Positions 43,200 to 54,479 of a DNA stretch of 64,000 nt are shown here, one piece after another (position 1 is the first letter of the stretch; each line of letters opens with the position of its first letter). A program made the translations under genes and the position numbers. The notes beneath the pieces were generated by a model. That model did not search any database. It was not told the origin of the DNA and saw only the letters and a program-made list of their open reading frames with translations. The DNA comes from Amblyomma americanum (taxonomy: Eukaryota > Arthropoda > Arachnida > Ixodida > Ixodidae): NCBI RefSeq assembly GCF_052857255.1, contig NC_135498.1, positions 83,042,639 through 83,106,638 of the forward strand, written 5' to 3'.

Positions 43200-44217
43200 T
43201 GCTTCGACCGCAATTATCCGTGCTCCCTTGGCCATCTGTAGCTCAAAACTGCTATTATGAAAAGCTTTGCTATCAACACCCCGTTGATTAAGCATTAGAT
43301 GCCAGGGAGCAAAGCGCCTTTCCGGCATGAATTACAAGAATGTGGTAATAACATATTTTCCACGTAGTTGAGGGGAAGAGAGAGAGTCGTCAGCACAGAT
43401 TGACAGGGTGTGTGTAGTAATGGAGAGGGGACATTAAGTGGGAGGGGGTTTCACAACCGGGACATTAGAACCAAACGCGGTCCAGCCTTCACCGCTGTCG
43501 AGCTTATTTATTTCCAAGACAGATTAATCCAGACAGCGCTCAAGAAAATGTGATGAGCTAACATTTTGGCCATGTCGACACGGGAGGTGGAAAGTTGACA
43601 AAAGGAGGTTGTGGTATAATTATTGTGTATCAATATCGTCGTTCAAAACTCAAGAACTACAAGGCGAAATTTCCTCAAAATATGTGGGTGCCATAAGTAC
43701 ACAGGCATCTGAAATCGAGGGAAACTTTAAACTATCTTTCTTTGACTTCGGTCAGCAATACTAAAAAACATATGAAAACAGGCTAAGACGACAATAACAT
43801 GCTTTATCTCCCATTTCTGGCCCAGAGAATAGTGAAGTTAGAAGTTTTACTTGGAAACTGCACTTTATTTAGGGAGTGGCAAAAGGGGGGCGGGGGGGGG
43901 GCGCTTCTGGGAAGTTACAGAAGACCTCAAATAGAATTTAAAGACCGGAAATGACTGGCTTGAAGCTGTTCAGCTGCTAGTAGCTTAATCCGGAGAACTA
44001 TCAACAAAAGGTGGCGATAACGCTTTTGTATGAGCGGAGGAGGGGAAGGGGAAGCTGATGGAAGGAGGTTGCAGGGCTAGGGTGTGGACTGCCGAGAGAG
44101 GGGCTTTTGGCGAGAGAGAGGGGATTGCCAACCACTGCGCGCTAACCAGACGACGCTCAGCTGTCACATCAGTGACACGTGTTTCCTAGGTCGTATTCCT
44201 GCTGCCCAGCCGTGGTC
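43200..44217 (+). promoter_or_regulatory. Upstream module of gene C
   Basis: Reverse-complement match of 834-1848. Proximal elements are CAGCTGTCACATCAGTGACA (44157-44176), then CGTGTTTCCTAGG. A run of G (about 43880-43901) is private to C. The ATCAGTG may act as an initiator, but this is inference. Confidence 0.4.
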
Positions 44218-44796
44218 ATGAAGCCCACCGTGGATGCTAGCCAGCCTCGCCCCGTGGATGTCGCCACGAGACGTAGACGCCGCCGCGTTCGCTTTACGCT
44301 CCCAAATGGGCACATCGTCTGCCCGCGGAGAGTCGAGTTGGCCCTGCGTGAACCCCAATTACGCCTATATGGAGCAGCAGTGGAAGAAAAGCACAGAGCT
44401 GAAGAAGGCGACATTGCTCTGTTTGAACCGAAAGATCTACGGAAGGTTGTCATCAGGGGTGGTGAGTTGCTCCGTTTATTATCGTGCAGCGCTTCTTCTT
44501 GCCCAATGATGTTTCCAAAGATACAGTGGAAACTTGGAGTACTGACCGAGAGTTTCCCCCGTGTTTTTCTCGCAGGTATTCCGCTGAGACGTTTCAAGAG
44601 GTTCCACTGCATCGACGTACCGAGCCTTCTCTCCGACTCCGCAAGCCACACGGCGTTGGTATCCGGGGATTCTAGTTCAGGTGCAGATCTCCGCTCGCCC
44701 TCTGGCCACGACGCCCCGAGCCCGGACAGCGGCACCGAACCGTGTCCTGATGGCTTCATGGACGAACTGCTAAACGCTATGGAAGACGAATTTTGA
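44218..44796 (+). CDS. Two-exon family protein, copy C (most intact)
   Basis: Exon 1 is 44218-44461 and exon 2 44576-44796. The 114-nt intron starts GTGAGT and ends TTTTTCTCGCAG, phase 1. The product is 154 residues. Residues 18-23 are six Arg, 23-26 RVRF followed by TLPNG, 35-39 CPRRV, 82 the Gly split by the intron, 86-91 RRFKRF, about 95-140 Ser/Pro/Asp/Gly-rich, and 142-154 FMDELLNAMEDEF. The start has G at -3 (GTCATGA), and it is the only in-frame ATG in this part of the transcript. No signal peptide or membrane segment is visible in the spliced form. The basic head and acidic tail suggest a nuclear or regulatory protein; RVRF fits PP1 docking. Both are inference. I do not recognise an orthologue. 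Confidence 0.75.
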   Translation: MKPTVDASQPRPVDVATRRRRRRVRFTLPNGHIVCPRRVELALREPQLRLYGAAVEEKHRAEEGDIALFEPKDLRKVVIRGGELLRLLSCSASSCPMMFPKIQWKLGVLTESFPRVFLAGIPLRRFKRFHCIDVPSLLSDSASHTALVSGDSSSGADLRSPSGHDAPSPDSGTEPCPDGFMDELLNAMEDEF

Positions 44797-45286
44797 CTTA
44801 TGAGGAGTTCCCAATCAGCTCGCATGACGCCTTCCTAGGGAAAATTTTCAACTTTTCCAAAAGAGCGGCTGGTTAGTGAAAGCCGTGCTAAGGAAGGGCT
44901 CGATCCACGGCGTTGGTTTTGAGACCGAAAAGAAGATTTTCGCTCTCTTTGTAGCGCTTGCAGGCGCGGCAACATTCTTTGTATTACGTTTTTCCTTTCG
45001 TCCGAATTAGTGAGTGTCCTTCTCGTGTACATCCCCTCTGTTGATGTCGGCTTTTGAGTTTCTGAGTGTACACTTTGTCATGTTTACCGCAGCAATACAT
45101 GTGCTCTGCGATTTCCTGGCTTATGCCTCACGTCGGTCTGACGTACGCAGTGTTCGCGTCCCACAGTTTCTGTCCAGTAAACTCTGGACCCGACATGAAA
45201 AGTTTTCCTTAGACCACTGTCGCCCACGGAAATCATAAACTGCAACAATTGCACAGCTGATGACTTCATTGGTTAAGAGAGGTCCT

Positions 45287-45298
45287 CCTTTAAGAGAG
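45287..45298 (+). repeat. Left target duplication of the SINE
   Basis: CCTTTAAGAGAG, repeated at 45536-45547 after the SINE. Confidence 0.75.
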
Positions 45299-45300
45299 AG

Positions 45301-45535
45301 CCGCCGCGGTGGCTGAGTGGTTACGGCGCTCGGCTGCTGGCCCGAAAGACGCGGGTTCGATCCAGGCCGCGGCGGTCGAATTTCGATGGAGGTGAAAATC
45401 TAGAGGCCCGTGTGCTATGCGATGTCAGTGCACGTTAAAGCACCCCAGGTGGTCGAAATTTCCGGAGCCCTTCACTACGGCGTCTCTCATAGCCTGAGTC
45501 GCTTTGGGACGGTAAACCCCCATCAACCAACCAAC
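45301..45535 (+). mobile_element. Full-length Ruka SINE
   Basis: Starts GCCGCCGCGGTGGCTGAGTG, with A box, CGGGTTCGATCC B box, TCGAATTTCGATGGAGG, GATGTCAGTGCACGTTAAAG, GGTGGTCGAAATTTCC, TTCACTACGGCGTCTCTCAT and a CCATCAACCAACC tail. The 12-bp target duplication is intact, indicating a fairly young insertion in the 3' flank of gene C. It would lie inside the 3' UTR if the AATAAA at 45739 is used. Confidence 0.9.
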
Positions 45536-46120
45536 CCTTTAAGAGAGCTTCCAGGACGAAATTTTGACCACTGTGGGAGTTTGTTGAGGTGTACAATATT
45601 TTTTTACCTCTGTACTGTGTACCTGCAGGTCGATATTATTCGTATTTACATATGTCCAATCTAACGTCTGCACTTAGTAAAGTTCTCTCGTTGGCTGTTG
45701 GCGTTTGTGTATATGCACTTTGGCATGTTTACCGAAGCAATAAATGCGTTTCTCGATTCCCTCGCTTGTGTCTCACGAACGTCTGACAGACGCAGTTTTC
45801 TTGTTCCATGAATTCCGTGCAGCGGAGACAGGACCTCTCTTCAAACACTTTTTTAAGATAAGTGTTGGCAATGGATGTCCTAAACTGCTGAAATTACACC
45901 GCTGGCAAATGTAGCATTGTTGAGCAAAGGCCTTCGTTTAACAAAGCCGGCAACTGAACTTTTTCGAATGCACCTTTTCGTACCCTGAGCGAAGGCTCTC
46001 ATTAGAACTGTCTAATTTTTCAGTTATTGCCAGAATGCCTACCAATCAGGAAATGAGCTGAACAGTATAGGGGTCGGTGACCACTTCCAGCCACAAGCGG
46101 AAAGTGAGTGAGGCTGAGCC

Positions 46121-48240
46121 CTAGCTTAGTTTTTTTTTTGTTGTTGTCAGGATTTTTGATCGCAGGAGGGGTATCTTAGCTTTGTTACACGTGGTGCGTA
46201 GTTTTTTATGTTAACTGATATTCTCACAACAACAGCGTCTCATTGGTACTGAGTTCTTCTTGTGTCGTATTAGTACTGCTGTTGTGCTCATTTGCATACT
46301 CAGAAATGCAGCGCCATGATGCCCCGAATTATGTCTTCGGGGGGTAATCGTTCTTCGGCATAATTTTAAAAAAACTTGAAGGATATCATGAATGGCTGTC
46401 AGGAGCGGGCAAATTAAGTACTACTTAGGGTGGTCACGTGATTTGACTGCACTGTCAATAAGAAAGCGTAGCCGACGCTGCATCTGTTTCATGAATTCTG
46501 GGTATTCGTCGATATTTACCTTCAGATTAACTTTGTTTGTAGGCTTCTTTCGAATGTGCAACGCTTGCAATGAGTAATTCTGGGATTCTCATTAAATTCG
46601 GAGTGCGCACAGAACTCTGAGACACTGGCAGCAGCAAGCATTTTTGGCACCTGGTAAGTATTATATGAGCCTTTTCTTGCAAGTCATATCTACTTTGCTT
46701 CTCCGCGGTCACAGATGCTCGCAAACATTTCCGTCAGGGATCACTCAGGTTTTACATCAATCAGAATCGTTTAACAGCGCTGCTACTCCACAGCAAGTCA
46801 AGACAGACCGGAAACCTTCATTGCTCCTCTTAATCCTTCTTTATTTTTTGTAGTCCCGGGAACTTCTTTAGATACATATTTATTGTGGCAGCTAGGTGCG
46901 ACATAATACCTGCTGTAAAGCAGAAAACGACCCCAGTGGCTGTGGGCTTGGCTTACATGTCGAACGTGAGCGACTGGTGAATTTTAGATATCTTGAAATG
47001 TTGTAGACTCTAATCACCGCAGAGCGGTGTTAGCGTTGATAATTTTCTCGCCATCATTGCTTTCTTTCTGCAGCTTCGTAATTAAAAAATGAAGAAAAGG
47101 ATTTGTGTTGGTATTTAAACTCGTTTCGCGAAACATAACCTTGTATGCGTCTGTGCTTGTTTTTCTGTTATCTTCGTGTGGTGGTTCCAGCCTGTTTTCT
47201 AAGCCGTTTTCCTTAGTTGTTGCTGCGAGAGAAAAATTACCGAGTGCACCTAATCTTTTGCGGCCGACCGTGCCGAATTCGCGACAAACCGTCTCTGACC
47301 TTCTGAATTGAGCTGGAACGCACTCACCACAACACCTCGGTATCACACACATGCTGAACGCGTCCAGCAGCCATACAGCAGCGATGTGTCATCTCACGTA
47401 TCATAAACGAATCCCTGCAGGTCGTTCCCACGAAACGAACACTGCTGGAGCTCCTCTCGTTTTTATCACTTTTAATAGCATTGAATTAAAGCGGTTAACT
47501 ATATCAATTGCAAAAAATTGCATTTTATTTCACTCGCGTCTATACGAAAGCTTTGTTTAAAAAATAAAAATGCTGTTGCGATTTTCGGCGCTAAATTACG
47601 TCGGGAATGGTAAGTCTCGTTTCCGCATCAACAGGCTATAAGTGATTGTTTCGAGCCGATCTTTTTGCTACCATATTTTTCTTTCTGCATCGAAAAACCA
47701 CGTTACATTAGCAAAGATGCAATGTTTTTTTTGTTTGCAGATGGACCTGAGGACTTTTATAATTTAAGTGTGCCGTGTGGATTCGAGCGCGAAAACCGCT
47801 TTCTTTGTAATATCGACAAACATTCGGACTACAATCCTGCTTACAGAAAGGATGCTACAGATGAGGGAAGATGTCACATCGGAAGCACCTGAGAGGGAAC
47901 TCTCAGCTGCAATTTGGCAAGTGTTGCTGAGTTGAAGAACACAGGAAGACTAAATTATGAAGTAAAAGAAGACTCTGCCGAGGGAGTAGATGTGAGGGTC
48001 TCAAAATGGTGCGACAAATAAGGAAGAACACTGGCCTGCACAAGCGATAGTGCGGTGCCATTAAGAGAGCGCAAGAAGTGTAACAAGAAAAATCGGCTGG
48101 CGGTTTAGCATTGCTAAGCACAAAATATTGTCTGAAAGCACGGTTTTTAGCAGGTGGACACCACTGCAACGTTTCTGAGAGCGCGATTTAGGTGTCCACT
48201 GACCTAGCGAGCCAGTTATGCAAGTGTTAAACTTCATCGT
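46121..48240. other. Apparently single-copy DNA, no supported gene
   Basis: Not part of the duplicated blocks. The only exon-like item is 47730-47891, where a T-rich stretch and TTTGCAG precede an open frame (DGPEDFYNLSVPCGFER..) with three Cys ending GST-stop. It has no homology I recognise and no partner exon, so it is not called. Confidence 0.3.
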
Positions 48241-51200
48241 AAATGCCAATTTATCCAATGTACGCCGACGCCTATGCTCCAGTGCCGCGTTCCTGCAGCA
48301 ATGTTGTCAACGCCAGCGGGTATTCCTCTAATGCCTTGTTTCTGCCACAGCGTTGTCCCCACCAACGCATGCAGCCACATCTCTCTGTCAACAGCCACAT
48401 AGCTCAAAGCGCGAATATTAGTTTAGTAGTGGTATTAACCCAAGAATAAGAAGATGCGCAATGCACAGCGCGATAGTGTGTTGCAGTTTAACACGAGTCG
48501 TGCACGGTTGAGACGATCTTCTAGTGTACTCGCGAAGTGGCCGGCGAAGCTAATCCGCCGCGCCGCCCCGGGTTCGGATCACAGCCCCGAATATCTATTT
48601 GTTTTATTGTTATTTACTTCTTCCCCATTGCACAAATTTCGCTCAAAAATCGCGAACCCACAACTATGGCCAGATCTTGGTCCGGCGTTGCCCATTGGTA
48701 TGGGGCTTTCGCTCTGATAGGAAATCCGGGATGTTACTCAGACAGCAAATGTAGCCACGTCGGGGTCACCAGTTTGTGGAAGAATCATCCCAGACACAAG
48801 CCAGTGGTGTCCGCATGTTGTCCACAAACTTATTCGCAAGATGTCTCGCTCAGCCAGGAGGGAGCGGAGCCTTCGGAGAGCCGAGAAGGCGCACCGCCGA
48901 ATACGCTAACCGAGCACGCTTGTTTATGTCGTCTTCTTAGGGAGTCGGGCACAACGCTTCACGCTAGAAACTAATTTATGGGTGGTGTTAACTTACTTGG
49001 TCAACTGATGGAGTGTTACAGGATTTCTATGCAGTAGTAATAGTAAAAATAAATATTCAGAGGGACGGAAAAAAACTGCCGGAGAGAAGTTGGTATTTTA
49101 GATTAGGATTCTAATACTCAGGGCCGCACAGCGTAGGACAGTGCCCAGCCATAAAGGAGAAATCGCAGCGCTTCAAGATGCCGCAATGGAATCGTCAACC
49201 ATGGCACATTAGTGCAAAAACCAAGTGTCACCTTAGCATTAATAACAGCTGCTTTACAATTATTGCACGAGTTGAAACGCTGCTCGTCCAGAATAAAGGA
49301 AGCACGGCACTAAGCAAAACTCACTGAATAGACGTATTTTTTTTTTGCCTTTTACGCGTGTGCTTACATTTTCACGACAATCATACAACATCCATACCTT
49401 AACAGGAAATGGTACGAAAGTGGTTTTTCATGTTCCAAGGAAACAAAAAGTTGTGTGTACCAATGATCGTTTCTTTTAATAAAAAAGATCAGGTCACAAG
49501 TTTTTAAGATTAATGATGTGCTTTGAATGCGAAGACGTTTTTTTATTTTATTTTCTTTCGTTTTATATTTATTTATGTTTATTTTTTATCTTCCTTTCGA
49601 ATACACACCTACTCATTAGCACACAGTCGTAAGGCGATGCATATACTCGGTCGACTTTATTTCGCTGAGACGCGAAGTGGTTTTCAGGTCTATGGGTTGC
49701 TTGCTCGCCTTGCAATCTAAAGGCCCTGGGTTCAAATTCGCTCATCTTAGGAAGAAATTCTATTTTTCTGTGATACCACGGTGACGACATCCGATATTTT
49801 CCGTGACTAACATGCGGTCAAACACGACAACGCCAGTGAGCCATATTATGCTTTCGCTCTAAAAACTACAGAAGATAGCGCATGCTTACACGGTACACAT
49901 CTTCCTACTTACGGACAGTGAGCACATTTAGATGTAATAAAATGCTGGATCCGCGAGTAACACGCCACTGAAAAATTTTCTCGGTATCCTTGTTTCCTAT
50001 CCGCGGCTTTTGTGTAAGAAAAAAGAGGCACACTACTGAATATTTAAATGGTTCAACTTGCATCCCGACCCAAGAAGATATTTTCCTACGGTGTTTTTGT
50101 TTCTACGATTGTGTTGCGCCCGTTGAGGCCAGTTTGCTAAACCGTTTTCTCTCTCTGCTCCTGTCGGACATATCAGCGAATGCTTTCAGTATTGGCCTCT
50201 GCTTGTTTGTGAACAGCGGGATGTCAATCGATACAGTTCCGTGTGCAAAATGGACCGTTTTTGGCTCCGGAAGTATCTGAAGTTCGTGGCACACGTTCTT
50301 GGCAACAGCGCGAGCGCCTTGAGCGTGAGTATATCAATCAGCACGTGCGTAGTAGCGGGCCACGGTAAGTGGTAGGGTAAGCGCTATGCTAAATGTATCT
50401 GGTATTGCACCTGCCACTCCCCGCGATCAGCAGCGGTTCACATGCACGCGAAACGCTCGCGAATCGCGCCGCTGCGGCTCATACACCCTCTCACGAGCGG
50501 CGGCGACGGAAGCTCCAGAGTTTGGCGCGGCGAGGTTCAAGGAAGTTGGATATTCTTCGTGGTGGCAGCAACGCTTCTGAACCAATGACGGCCCGGTGTT
50601 GCTAGGTGACCAGTATTACCAGAGCGTGTAGGCGGCACGTAAGATATTTTGTATCAAACAAGGAATTATAATAAGTGGTCTTGAGTGCTTAAAAGCAAGA
50701 TTTATATTTATTTAAGTAAAATATGAGAATAAATGACAAAATAACGCTTACATATTACGCTTTCTGGTGTTTTCAGACCACCAAAACCAGTTGCAAGCGC
50801 ATATATTTTGCCAGCAACGGTTTACGCCGAGGTGTAAAACGCGGAGCTGCGAAGCATGTGAAACGAAAGCTCATGAAATGCCATAGCTACGGCCAAATTT
50901 CTGGATCGAAACACGAATTGACATGCAGGCTCCGACGTGTCACGTTCTTTGAAAAAAAAAATTAAAAGCATGTGATTATTTAAGGCAAACTCACGCACAA
51001 TGGTGGCAGAACACTGCAGCTCATTAAAGGTAAACAAACATGCAAGTACTCGATAAATATGACTAAAGATGAAAAAGACTAATTTCTTATCGAAATTCAG
51101 AATGAGTAATGAAAATACAGCACAAAGATGATAACCAAAGTACCACGGACAATGCGAAAAAATATTATAATTATAATGTCAGGAATCGGACATAAATTAT

Positions 51201-51398
51201 GCAAAAAATCAACGCAATTACTTCTGCGTAAGAAACCACAAGACGCCATACAGATAAAGAACAATATAACAACGAAAATCTATCACGTCAAAGTAATTAA
51301 ATGAACTTTCAAAGCATAAAAATGGATTGTAGACAGCTGTTATTCACGGTAGAGAGTTTCTGATTTTGATAGCAGTTAATGGGATTTAGAAATTTCAC
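48241..51398. other. Intergenic DNA, no supported gene
   Basis: Two short tRNA-like B-box segments (GGGTTCGGATC near 48569; GGGTTCAAATTC near 49727, with an A-box-like GTCTATGGGTTGCTTGC before it) hint at SINE fragments. A GC-rich patch at 50430-50560 stands out from AT-rich surroundings. Open frames are not convincing. Confidence 0.3.
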
Positions 51399-51740
51399 TT
51401 ATTGTAGGCTCAGACAGCACAATACAACAAAAGTGTGGCACATTCCTACATAGTATCCTCGAGCACAATCATATCTGAATTTCAGTGGCACCCCCTGCAG
51501 TCCCTGAGGGTTGTGAGAATAAGCCCCTTCCCCAAGCCCTAAACTGATATGCGTGCCCATTGCATTAGTCACAGTCGAGGATAAACTGAAGAAGCGGGGT
51601 GCACACTTAACAGGCGCTTGTGTGTGTTTTCGCAAGGCTTCCAATTCTCTAGTTGTCGGCTTCCTCCTTCGCGCTATATCATAACCCATAGTTCCCCTTA
51701 CATAAGGGTTGAAATGCGGGCCAGTTGGTTCATAGTAACT

Positions 51741-51888
51741 TGAAAAAAACCAGTCACAAAAGACAAGGGACAAGAGAAGGAGTGTACACGCCACAACGAC
51801 TGGACTGTCAACTGAGTTGACAGTCCAGTCGTGTTGGCGTGTACACTCGTTCTCTTGTCCCTTGTCTCTTGTGACTGGTTTTTTTTTT
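51741..51888. repeat. Foldback element: near-perfect 73-bp inverted repeat
   Basis: Arms 51741-51813 and 51815-51888 are almost exact reverse complements around a single base at 51814 (TCAACT-G-AGTTGA). The arms contain CCAGTCACAAAAGACAAGGG, TGTACACGCC and GACTGGACTGTCAACT. The outer ends are A-rich and T-rich. It would form a long hairpin in DNA or RNA. It may be a foldback transposon or two head-to-head copies of a short repeat. Confidence 0.85.
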
Positions 51889-52285
51889 CCAGTTCCCCTT
51901 ACATCTTTGGTAAGGAAACTTTTAGATGGCAACACATTTATATTTTCACGCCCAGGGCGCAGTGGATAAGCGGGCCACGTGCTTTCACGCCCTAATTTGC
52001 TCCAATGTCATGCTTGAAACGCGCATACTGCAAGGCACGAAACAGACTAAGCCCCAGTGGAGATTCCTTCTTTAGTTAGCAGCCATCACAAATGGAGCCA
52101 GACATTGCTGAAACTTCCCGGAGTGGAGCAACCGGAGCGAGTCAGAACAACAATGTACGGCACTCGAGATGAAATGAAATCACCATCGACTGCCGTCTAC
52201 GGCGCTGCAAATTATCCCGCGGCAACACATCGCCTTCGGATTACACCCTCCCGAGTGATGTCAGATTTCTGGCCCGCTTAGCCTT

Positions 52286-52327
52286 TGTTTTTGTTTTGTT
52301 TTGTTTTGTTTTTTTTTGAGGGGGGGG
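52286..52327 (+). repeat. (TTTTG)n and poly-G low-complexity tract
   Basis: TTTTGTTTTGTTTTG runs into poly-T and then seven G. Confidence 0.8.
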
Positions 52328-52829
52328 CTAAAAGTATAGTATTTTTCAATTAAAAAAAACAACGATATGCTGCTTGTCCTGAATGATGTTTATGTTCCCG
52401 CAAATATCTAAGCGGCTAAAAATTAAGCATATATGCAGCCAGGTGACACACGGGATAAGTGTCCTCTATTCTTAAAACCTCAGCGCTCACATTAATGCAG
52501 ATCGTGCTCGTAATACGCCGCGCTGCCGTTGAGGCTCTTAATCGCTTGTGCGTGAGCTGGCAAAACTGCCCCCGGCACCTGCATGCATTACGAACGATTC
52601 TTTCGCTGCTGTAGAGCTGGCGTGTTTCCTTAAGCTAGAAAACGCCCTAATTTCAGAAACTGAACCATTGTGGATGTCACCAATGCGCACTGGTAGCGTG
52701 CGCTCCCAGGCACCCTTACAGAATGTTAGGGTAGCTGATCTGGTATCTAAGGAGATGTCCTCGACTCAGGCGTGACAAGCTCAGCAAGGAAAAAGCTACC
52801 GAGTGGCAAAAAAGGAGCGGTCTTTTGTG

Positions 52830-53470
52830 CCCAGCTTTCGCCGATCGCAAGCCGGAGAATAGGTCGGCATCAAAGGTTAAAAAACAAAACAAACTTTATG
52901 TAGCAAAGAGACGATACAGATGAATTTTAATCACTCGTAACAACACATGCAAAGGGATCAACAAACAATTAAACGCATGCAAAAAAACACTCGAGAGAGA
53001 CTATAATACAATAAGGATCTTGCACCTAAAGTGCCCTAATGCACGAGAGAGCCAAACGAAACAGAACACAATTTGTTCACCAGGCACAGCGACAGTCCGA
53101 CGACCGGAGGAACACGCTGGGGCCCTCCCGAAGAGCGGCACTCGCTCCCGCGCTGGGAAATGGTGTCGACCCGGTAGTCGAGCGGGAGCGCTTCTTCGAA
53201 GCCAGAATGACGGCACGGGCTGACCGACGATGCTGAACATCCTTCATATATAGGGTACACAGCGTGTGTTCGTTTCTTTGCGCCAAGGGAGGCACGCAGA
53301 CACACAGTGCGTCCACAATACAGTCGCTCTCTCACCAAACCCCGAGGCTCGCACCACCATTGGTCAAGCGAGGAGAGAAGCTTCTAAAGAGTCCGGTTCA
53401 CTTTCCCCCGACCCGGCGCAGCCGCGCACGACCGAAGTGGAGAGGGCGTCATTTGCGATCTTTCCTTTCC
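52830..53470 (-). repeat. LTR-like repeat, second copy
   Basis: Matches 36700-37360 along most of its length (GCTTTCGCCGATCGCAAGCC, AAACAAAACAAACTTTAT, AGAGACGATACAGA, ACAGTCCGACGACCGGAGGA, GTGTTCGTTTCTTTGCGCCA). On the minus strand CTATATATGAAGG (about 53249-53237) is a TATA-like motif with the repeat body downstream. This is why I favour an LTR in minus orientation. Confidence 0.45.
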
Positions 53471-53780
53471 CTCTCCCTTGACGTAGCTGGGAGAGGGGAA
53501 ATGTTGATGACTGTAAATATTGTAGAACGTCTTCCAGATTTGATTTCCTCGAATTACTCGAAGTCAACTTCGGGATAGTTAGCTGTTTGTTTATCATACT
53601 CAAAAAAAACAAATTAGACAAAACAGATGAACAACAAGCGGAAAACTATGCACAGATGCTTGCCTCGCAGAACGACCTGACGAAACCAGCGCCGGTTCCG
53701 GCGAAACAGCCTCTTTAAACACCTACGTTCCCGCCCTCAGTGGGGACAACAGCCATTTTGGTAACTTCCCAAAAGCTCGA

Positions 53781-54062
53781 TCAACCACAGGTTGGGGAAA
53801 GGACGACACACAAAGTCAGTGATTTGGGCAAGAAAATGTCTTCCCTATTCAATACTAAAGAAGCAATTTCACTCTCCACTGCGTTACCAAACACTCTTCC
53901 TTTTACATGTTGCGGCATATCTACAGAATCATAAAAGACAACCATAGTAATACACAAGTTCATCGAAAACCCGTCCCCAAGGCCTACTACGTCATCACTC
54001 AAGACCTCAGCGACCCTCGCAAGCACTGTCAGCGGGTGAACTGAACACAACCTATCGGACAA
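53781..54062 (-). pseudogene. Possible retroelement gag/ORF1 fragment
   Basis: A 93-codon open frame has CITMVVFYDSVDMPQHVKG and ends with a C..C segment, loosely like the nucleic-acid-binding ORF1/gag proteins of tick retroelements. It lies upstream (minus strand) of the LTR-like repeat. No zinc knuckle is complete. Chance cannot be excluded. Confidence 0.2.
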
Positions 54063-54479
54063 AGCGCGCCTCTCTTGCGTTCACTCCCTGTGCGCCTCAC
54101 CTCCGAACGCCGTGCGCCAACGAGCGCTCATAGTCACCTGCGAAGCTACCGTAAGAACCGTCTTCTTGACGAGACGCCATCCCGAAACGGCTCAAAAGAT
54201 ATTCGCATCCATTCTAGTCGTTGCAAAATGGGCCCTTACCGCGTGTGGCAGCGCTTACGGTCAGGACATCGACACAGAATGCTCCCTCTTGGTTTCGTGG
54301 AGTGCTCGGTAGTCTCAATACGCCGCCAAGCGCAGTGACAAACACTGTTCTTCGTAGCGGCTGCGACTCGTTTCCTTGTTTTGCTGTCGAACTGAAAGCT
54401 CGGTTCAGTTCCAGTGCCGAAAAGGATAAAAAAACAGGAGGGGGCACTTAAGATCCGCCTTAAGGGTATGACGCGATAG

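Larger units (their letters stand above)
41262..46120 (-). repeat. Inverted segmental copy (block C)
   Basis: Read in reverse complement, the order is 3'-flank module (46120-44797), gene C, upstream module (44217-43200), insertion (43197-42000), then the second 3'-flank module (41830-41270). That is the order of 24290-29360 in block B. It is inverted relative to A and B. Confidence 0.8.
44797..46120 (+). repeat. 3'-flank module of gene C with candidate poly(A) signal
   Basis: Inverted match of 24290-25465. It contains two units (about 44990-45240 and 45580-45880) and a SINE insertion between them. AATAAA at 45739-45744 (GCAATAAATGCG), about 0.94 kb after the stop, is the best candidate for 3' processing. 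Confidence 0.5.

Noticed and set aside
45301..45375. tRNA gene
   Set aside because: A and B boxes are present, but the sequence continues as a Ruka SINE with a target-site duplication. It does not fold as a complete tRNA.
47670..47892. Exon-like frame with three Cys after a TTTGCAG acceptor
   Set aside because: No homologous exon, donor or partner could be identified; recorded only as a stretch to recheck with RNA data.
48537..48974. 145-codon plus-strand ORF starting MAGEANPPRRPG
   Set aside because: The start overlaps a tRNA-like B-box segment, composition is irregular, and no domain, paralogue or splice pattern supports it.
51399..51935. 178-codon minus-strand ORF with a hydrophobic stretch
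   Set aside because: A large part of it is the translation of the palindromic foldback element, and the rest has no recognisable domain.
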